This document shows, piece after piece, positions 59,301 through 64,000 of a DNA stretch of 64,000 nt. A program made the translations under genes and the position numbers. This DNA comes from Muraenolepis orangiensis (Eukaryota; Chordata; Actinopteri; Gadiformes; Muraenolepididae): contig CM051001.1 of NCBI GenBank assembly GCA_027704905.1, forward strand, positions 30,931,956 through 30,995,955. Reading direction: 5' to 3'. The first letter of the stretch is position 1. Every line of letters starts with the position of its first letter. The notes below the pieces were generated by a model, which was given only the letters and a program-made list of their open reading frames with translations, had not been told where the DNA came from and ran no database searches.

Positions 59301-61686
59301 ATGGAGTACAACGGGTTCTGTTTTTGTGTGTTTTTATTTTCATTGTCTGCGCTGCAGTACGTTCATGGCGACCTGAGCTATTCTATTCAAGAAGAGATGA
59401 AGCTCGGATCTGTTATCGGGAATATCGCCAAGGATCTTGGACTTACATTGGACATATTATCTGCTCGGAAAGCTCGCATTGAAACAGAGGAAAGCGAACG
59501 GAGGTATTGTGATGTCAGTCTTCGAAGCGGAGAGCTCGTTGTTTCAGAGAGAATCGACAGAGAGGAACAATGCGGAGAAAACCCTTCATGTGTTCTTATA
59601 TTCGAGCTGCTTTTGGAATCTCCGTTAGAATTACACCGAGTATCACTACAGATACAAGACATTAACGATAATGCACCGAGATTCCCTACGGACATAATCA
59701 AGCTGGAAATCAGTGAATCTGGCTGTCAAAGGTGCTCGGTATCGCGTAGATGCGGCTCATGATGAAGATATTGGACAAAACGGTGTTCAGAGTTATAGTC
59801 TCAAACGGAATGAACACTTTGTTTTCAATTTACAAACTACAAGTGATGGAACTAAATATGGCGAATGGTTTTAGAAAAGGAGTTAGACAGAGAGGAGCAG
59901 AAGGACATTCAATTGTCTCTTTCGGCCCTGGATGGAGGCTCTCCTCAGAGATCAGGCACAGTAGCGATACACGTCACTGTGTTGGATGCTAATGATAACG
60001 CCCCAGTGTTCAGTCAGGCCGTGTATGAAGCCAGTCTGCCTGAAAACTCTCCGTTAAAACCCATGTGATTACTGTTAGCGCTACGACGCAGACGAGGGTG
60101 TTAATGGAGAAGTTACATATGGAACTAGGCCGGATATCTGATAAGTCACGTAAACTGTTTTCACTTGATCGACAAACGGGTGAATGTAGTGTTGCAGGTG
60201 ACATTGACTTTGAGGAGGGATCGAAATATGAGATTATTGTTCAGGCAAAAGATGGATTTGGTCTTCTTCAGATACTAAAGTAATTATAATAATTAACGAT
60301 GTTAATGACAACGCCCCGTGTATAGCCTTGAAATCATTAACCAATCCAGTACCAGAAAACGTGTCACCTGGTACAGAGGTGGGCCTTATTAACGTGCAGG
60401 ACAGAGATTCAGAGAAAAACCGTAAGGTTAGGTGTTCTCTTCAGCAACATGTTCCTTTTAAACTAATTCCTTCAATCAAAAACTATTATTCTTTGGTGAC
60501 AACAGAGAAACTAGACAGGGAATTAGTGTCTGAATTCAACATTACAATATCTGCCACAGATGAGGGCTCTCCTCCTCTGTCGTCAGTGAAAGTTGTTCAC
60601 ATCTCAATAGCTGACGTTAACGACAACCCACCTGTGTTTGAGGAACAGTCGTATAGCAGCTATGTCTCTGAAAACAACAAACCTGGCCACAGCCTGTGTT
60701 CTGTTAAGGCCCATGACCCCGACTGGAGACAAAACGGTACAGTGATCTATTCTCTTTTACCTGGTGAAGTCAACGGGGCTCCAGTGTCCTCTTATCTATC
60801 TGTTAATGGAGACACCGGAGTGATCCAAAGTGTCAGGTCGTTTGATTATGAACACTTTAAGAACTTTAATGTCTATGTAATGGCTCGGGACAACGGTTCT
60901 CCTCCGCTCAGCAGCAACGTGACTGTGAGTGTCTTCATAACGGATGTAAATGACAACACTCCTCAGATACTTTACCCCGCCCCAGAGGGAAACTCCTTCA
61001 TGACTGAACTGGTACCCAAAGCTGCACAAGGAGGTTCTCTGGTTTCCAAGGTGATAGCAGTCGATGGGGACTCTGGACAGAACGCCTGGCTGTCCTATCA
61101 TATCATTAAATCCACTGATCCTGGACTATTCAAAATCGATCTGCACAGTGGGGAGATCAGGACCCAGCGAGACATTTCTGATTCTGACAACATGAAACAG
61201 AACATTCTAGTAGCTGTGAAGGATAACGGACAGCCCTCCCTCTCTGCTACATGTTCCATGTTTTTACTGATTTCTGATAACTTGGCTGAAGTACCAGAAC
61301 TTAAGGACATGGCTTATGAAGACAGCAGTTCTAAATTAACGTCTTATCTGATCATCGCGCTGGTATCCGTCTCCACCTTTTTCCTGACTTTCATTATTAT
61401 CATTGTGGGATTGAGGTTTTGTCGGAGGAGAAAGCCCAGACTGTTATTTGATGGAGCGGTTGCTATTCCCAGCTCTTACCTCCCTCCAAACTACGCAGAT
61501 GTGGACGCCACTGGAACTTTACGCAGCGCATATAATTATGATGCGTATTTAACCACTGGATCGAGAACAAGTGACTTTAAGTTTGTGACGTCTTACAATG
61601 ACAACACACTGCCTGCAGACCAGACCCTGAGAAAGAACCCAACTGACTTTGAAGAAGTGTTTGGAGACCTTGATGTTTCCCCTGAG
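59301..61686 (+). pseudogene. pcdhg: P11: protocadherin variable exon with six one-base indels
   Basis: Start identical to P10 (MEYNGFCFCVFLFSLSALQY). Indels relative to sister copies: +G near 59720 (TCTGGCTG), -T near 59865 (GCGAATGG), -A near 60058 (TTAAAACCC), -A near 60083 (CTACGACG), +G near 60120 (CATATGGAAC) and one base lost near 60263 (GGTCTTCTTC). The net is -2. Several are changes in homopolymer length, and I see no nonsense substitution in the correct frames. EC4 to the tail (from about 60328) is intact, with the donor at 61684-61688. As read, the protein would stop in EC2 at 59762. Confidence 0.85.
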
Positions 61687-63423
61687 GTAGGCCGACTCTA
61701 GACTCTCTCCTTGGAATTTTTAGAGTCCCACCAAAGTGAAACACCAATATTTACTTTGCTATCATTCATTGATTCATTATTTCTAGTTACACATGTAGAG
61801 CAGGAACACATACTGAAATGTGGGCCAGCATATTATAGTTGCTCAGGTGGTTGACTCCCATCTAAACGTATATGTGTTCATTCTTCAATGTCAGCAGGCA
61901 AACTGTAAACATCCTTGAGCGAGACAACCTCCTCCTTCACAACATGTATCGGAACTCACTGTCAGTCACTTCAGATGGAAGGATCTGCTAAATGACTAAA
62001 TACTAAATGATATACTCCATCCCCCAAACCTTTCCAAGGCTCACCTCTTCAATGTGCTTGTGGTGATGAATTGTAATGTGTAGAACAGTATAGAACTGTC
62101 TTACACTGCTGCTCAGATCATAATGACTTTTATTTCATACTTAAAGGCAATGCCATTGACTTAAATGCATAAGATCTGTTTCCTCAAGTACACGTGATGG
62201 GAATAATCTGGGATTGTTTCACTTCATAACGCTGCTGCTTTGATGCTGTTTGAAAGTAGTTTGGCCCTGAACTGTATTCACACACTACATAGGTGCAAGC
62301 ATATTTGGGGCAGGACTTTGAATACATCCGGCACGTTATAATATTACATTCATAATACATTACAGTCACTTAGCAGACGCTTCTGTCCAAAACGACTTAC
62401 AATAGTGCATTCAACATAGGTAGGCAAGAGAACGATTAGTCCCCAGAAGTGCGTTTCCTTCCTAACAAGCCTCCAAGAGCAGTACCAGTGCTCAGGTAAA
62501 AGTACCATAAGTTGGCACACACAAGCTAATAAGCAAAAGCTAATAAACAAGCACCGATACAATTACATTAATTGAGTGACTCCTTTTATGTTTGCAACGT
62601 TTTGCCTCAGTTGAGTTCTGGAAGTCCTCCTTTGTTCTCCTGGATGTAGATAAACATGTTGCTACTGGTGAACATTTGACCATAGAGATACAGATTGACT
62701 TTTTATTTGAAAGAAAGGTTTGTTTGAAAACTAGACAGCAGTTAAGAGTTTAGTGGTAATGTAAGCTTGATGAAATTGATAAGTTGTTTACTAAATTAAT
62801 AATATCTCATTATTGTAAGTTACGTGTTTCTAAAACATAAAAGTTTGCATCTCTGTGTATGACAGACATTTTAATATTATGACCTCAATATGTCAATCAT
62901 ATATATTTATAAAATATAAATGTATATTACATATGTGTATATATGTGTAAACGATATGTTTATTATCAACCCAACGATTCACACTCAACACGAACGTGTT
63001 TTTGTCACAGCACCAATATCCACCATCATGGTGTCGCAACACACAACATAATTGCATGTGCACAACACAAATACACGGACACTATAACAATATAAACACA
63101 CGTAACATCTATTTAATTTTCCAACACATAACTTAACATGAACATTTAACTTATCGTGAACATTTTCCCGTGAGTCTTTGCGCCCCACAGGGCGTACCCC
63201 TGCAGCGTACCCCTGTGGTCGCTACTGTATTATAAGCGAGTAACCTACACCAGCGTTTCTCTCTTTACCTTTTTTGAGTCTCGACACCTTATATAAGTCA
63301 ACCCAGTCTAAAATGTAATAACAAACGAACACTCTCACACACATTCCGCTGACGGCCAACACAGGCACAACAGACGCGTCTTTATCGGCCGCGCCTTGAT
63401 GAAATGAACAATGTCTACACCGC
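61687..63423. other. Class II flank after P11
   Basis: Near-identical copy of 48470-50207 at a constant offset of about 13.2 kb. It includes the fish repeat core (62338-62405) and the small hairpin (near 63187). Non-coding. Confidence 0.6.
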
Positions 63424-64000
63424 TGGGTTTCCCGAAGCCTTCTTAACGCTACGTCGTTCGTAAGTTCCACCTTAAGCTGTACCTTAACGTCTCCCGTCTC
63501 ACGTTTCCCGAAACGTTCTTAGCTAAGTATACCTTCCGTAAGTGACACTTTCGTAGGGCAGGTGTGGACCTCTCTTAACTCTATCTTAGCGATGTTGTCA
63601 GCTCACTCCGCTAGTGGCCACCACTGTTCCGACCCGCAAGCCTCTGAAATCAGCTGTTGGCCTAGTTTAATTTCAATCTGTGAATCAATATGTACCACAT
63701 TAATGGGAATGTTTTCATGCAGAAATTGTACATTACGGTGGATACATTTAGCACTTTATTGAACATGAAATCGCCTCTTAAACTCCTAAAACTCGAAAAC
63801 AGTGCTCGAAAACAGTCTTCACGATTCAGCGCCACCTCATCCAGCATGACCTCCATGGCACATTGGTTTTTGCCCTGACATATCTCATGTTACATATCTA
63901 ATGTTACATATCTAATGTTCATTTCTTGTTGGTGCGCTTTTATTAAAATTGTCAGCCAATCAGAGAGAATTGTGAACTACACCAGTTATGTGATGGGGCT
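63424..64000. mobile_element. DNA transposon with TGGGTTTCCCGA end, cut by window edge
   Basis: Same left end and internal sequence as 50208-51348, at the same flank position, so it was duplicated with the flank. The right end lies outside the window. Confidence 0.65.

Overview
The window is genomic DNA from a ray-finned (teleost) fish. It carries a tandem array of clustered protocadherin variable first exons, all on the plus strand. I count eleven copies (P1 to P11). Each is about 2.4 kb and intronless, and would encode a signal peptide, six cadherin repeats, one transmembrane helix and the variable part of the cytoplasmic tail. Each ends at the same splice donor (GAG|GTAGGC). No constant exons are present, so they should lie beyond the right edge. 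The tail (LPPNYADVD..., YDAYLTTGSRTSDFKF) looks gamma-type (pcdh2g of fishes). Alpha versus gamma cannot be settled without the constant exons. The fish origin is inferred from the array style, the L2-like LINE, the hAT and pogo elements and a widespread fish repeat core; the species cannot be named.

Layout. 1-1317: 3' part of an L2/CR1-like LINE that interrupts P1 (1318-2859, broken). P2 5062-7449 intact. P3 9183-11570 intact. 11731-13799: young, internally deleted Ty3/gypsy element. P4 15343-17730 broken. P5 21520-23904 broken. P6 27867-30253, one frameshift. P7 31852-34239 broken. P5 and P7 are followed by near-identical flanks that both carry a pogo/Tigger-like transposon (25107-26576 and 35440-38210); the second pogo copy is split by an LTR insertion. 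38336-40282: hAT element with a smaller hAT MITE nested inside it. P8 41741-44127 broken. P9 46082-48469 intact. P10 53427-55814 intact. P11 59301-61686 broken. The sequence after P11 repeats the flank of P9 up to the window edge, so the array probably continues.

How it works. In clustered protocadherins each variable exon has its own promoter. A neuron chooses a few exons stochastically, and each is spliced to shared constant exons to give a cell-surface identity molecule. EC1-EC4 make the homophilic trans contacts and EC6 the cis contacts. Here EC1-EC4 differ between copies, while EC5 to the donor is almost identical in all eleven, the mark of repeated gene conversion. Every copy with its 5' region in view has a CSE-like promoter element about 215-245 bp before the ATG. 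Seven copies (P2, P5, P6, P8-P11) also share a conserved 247-bp non-coding block about 480-505 bp before the ATG. P3, P4 and P7 lack that block and have CACT instead of CGCT in the CSE core.

Oddities. Nearly all breaks in the broken exons are single-base indels in the 5' half, with no nonsense substitution that I could find, so consensus errors must be weighed against pseudogenisation. There are two perfect palindromes with centres 200 bp apart (57458-57618 and 57690-57786), and a 67-bp inverted duplication around an AT tract (51934-52215).
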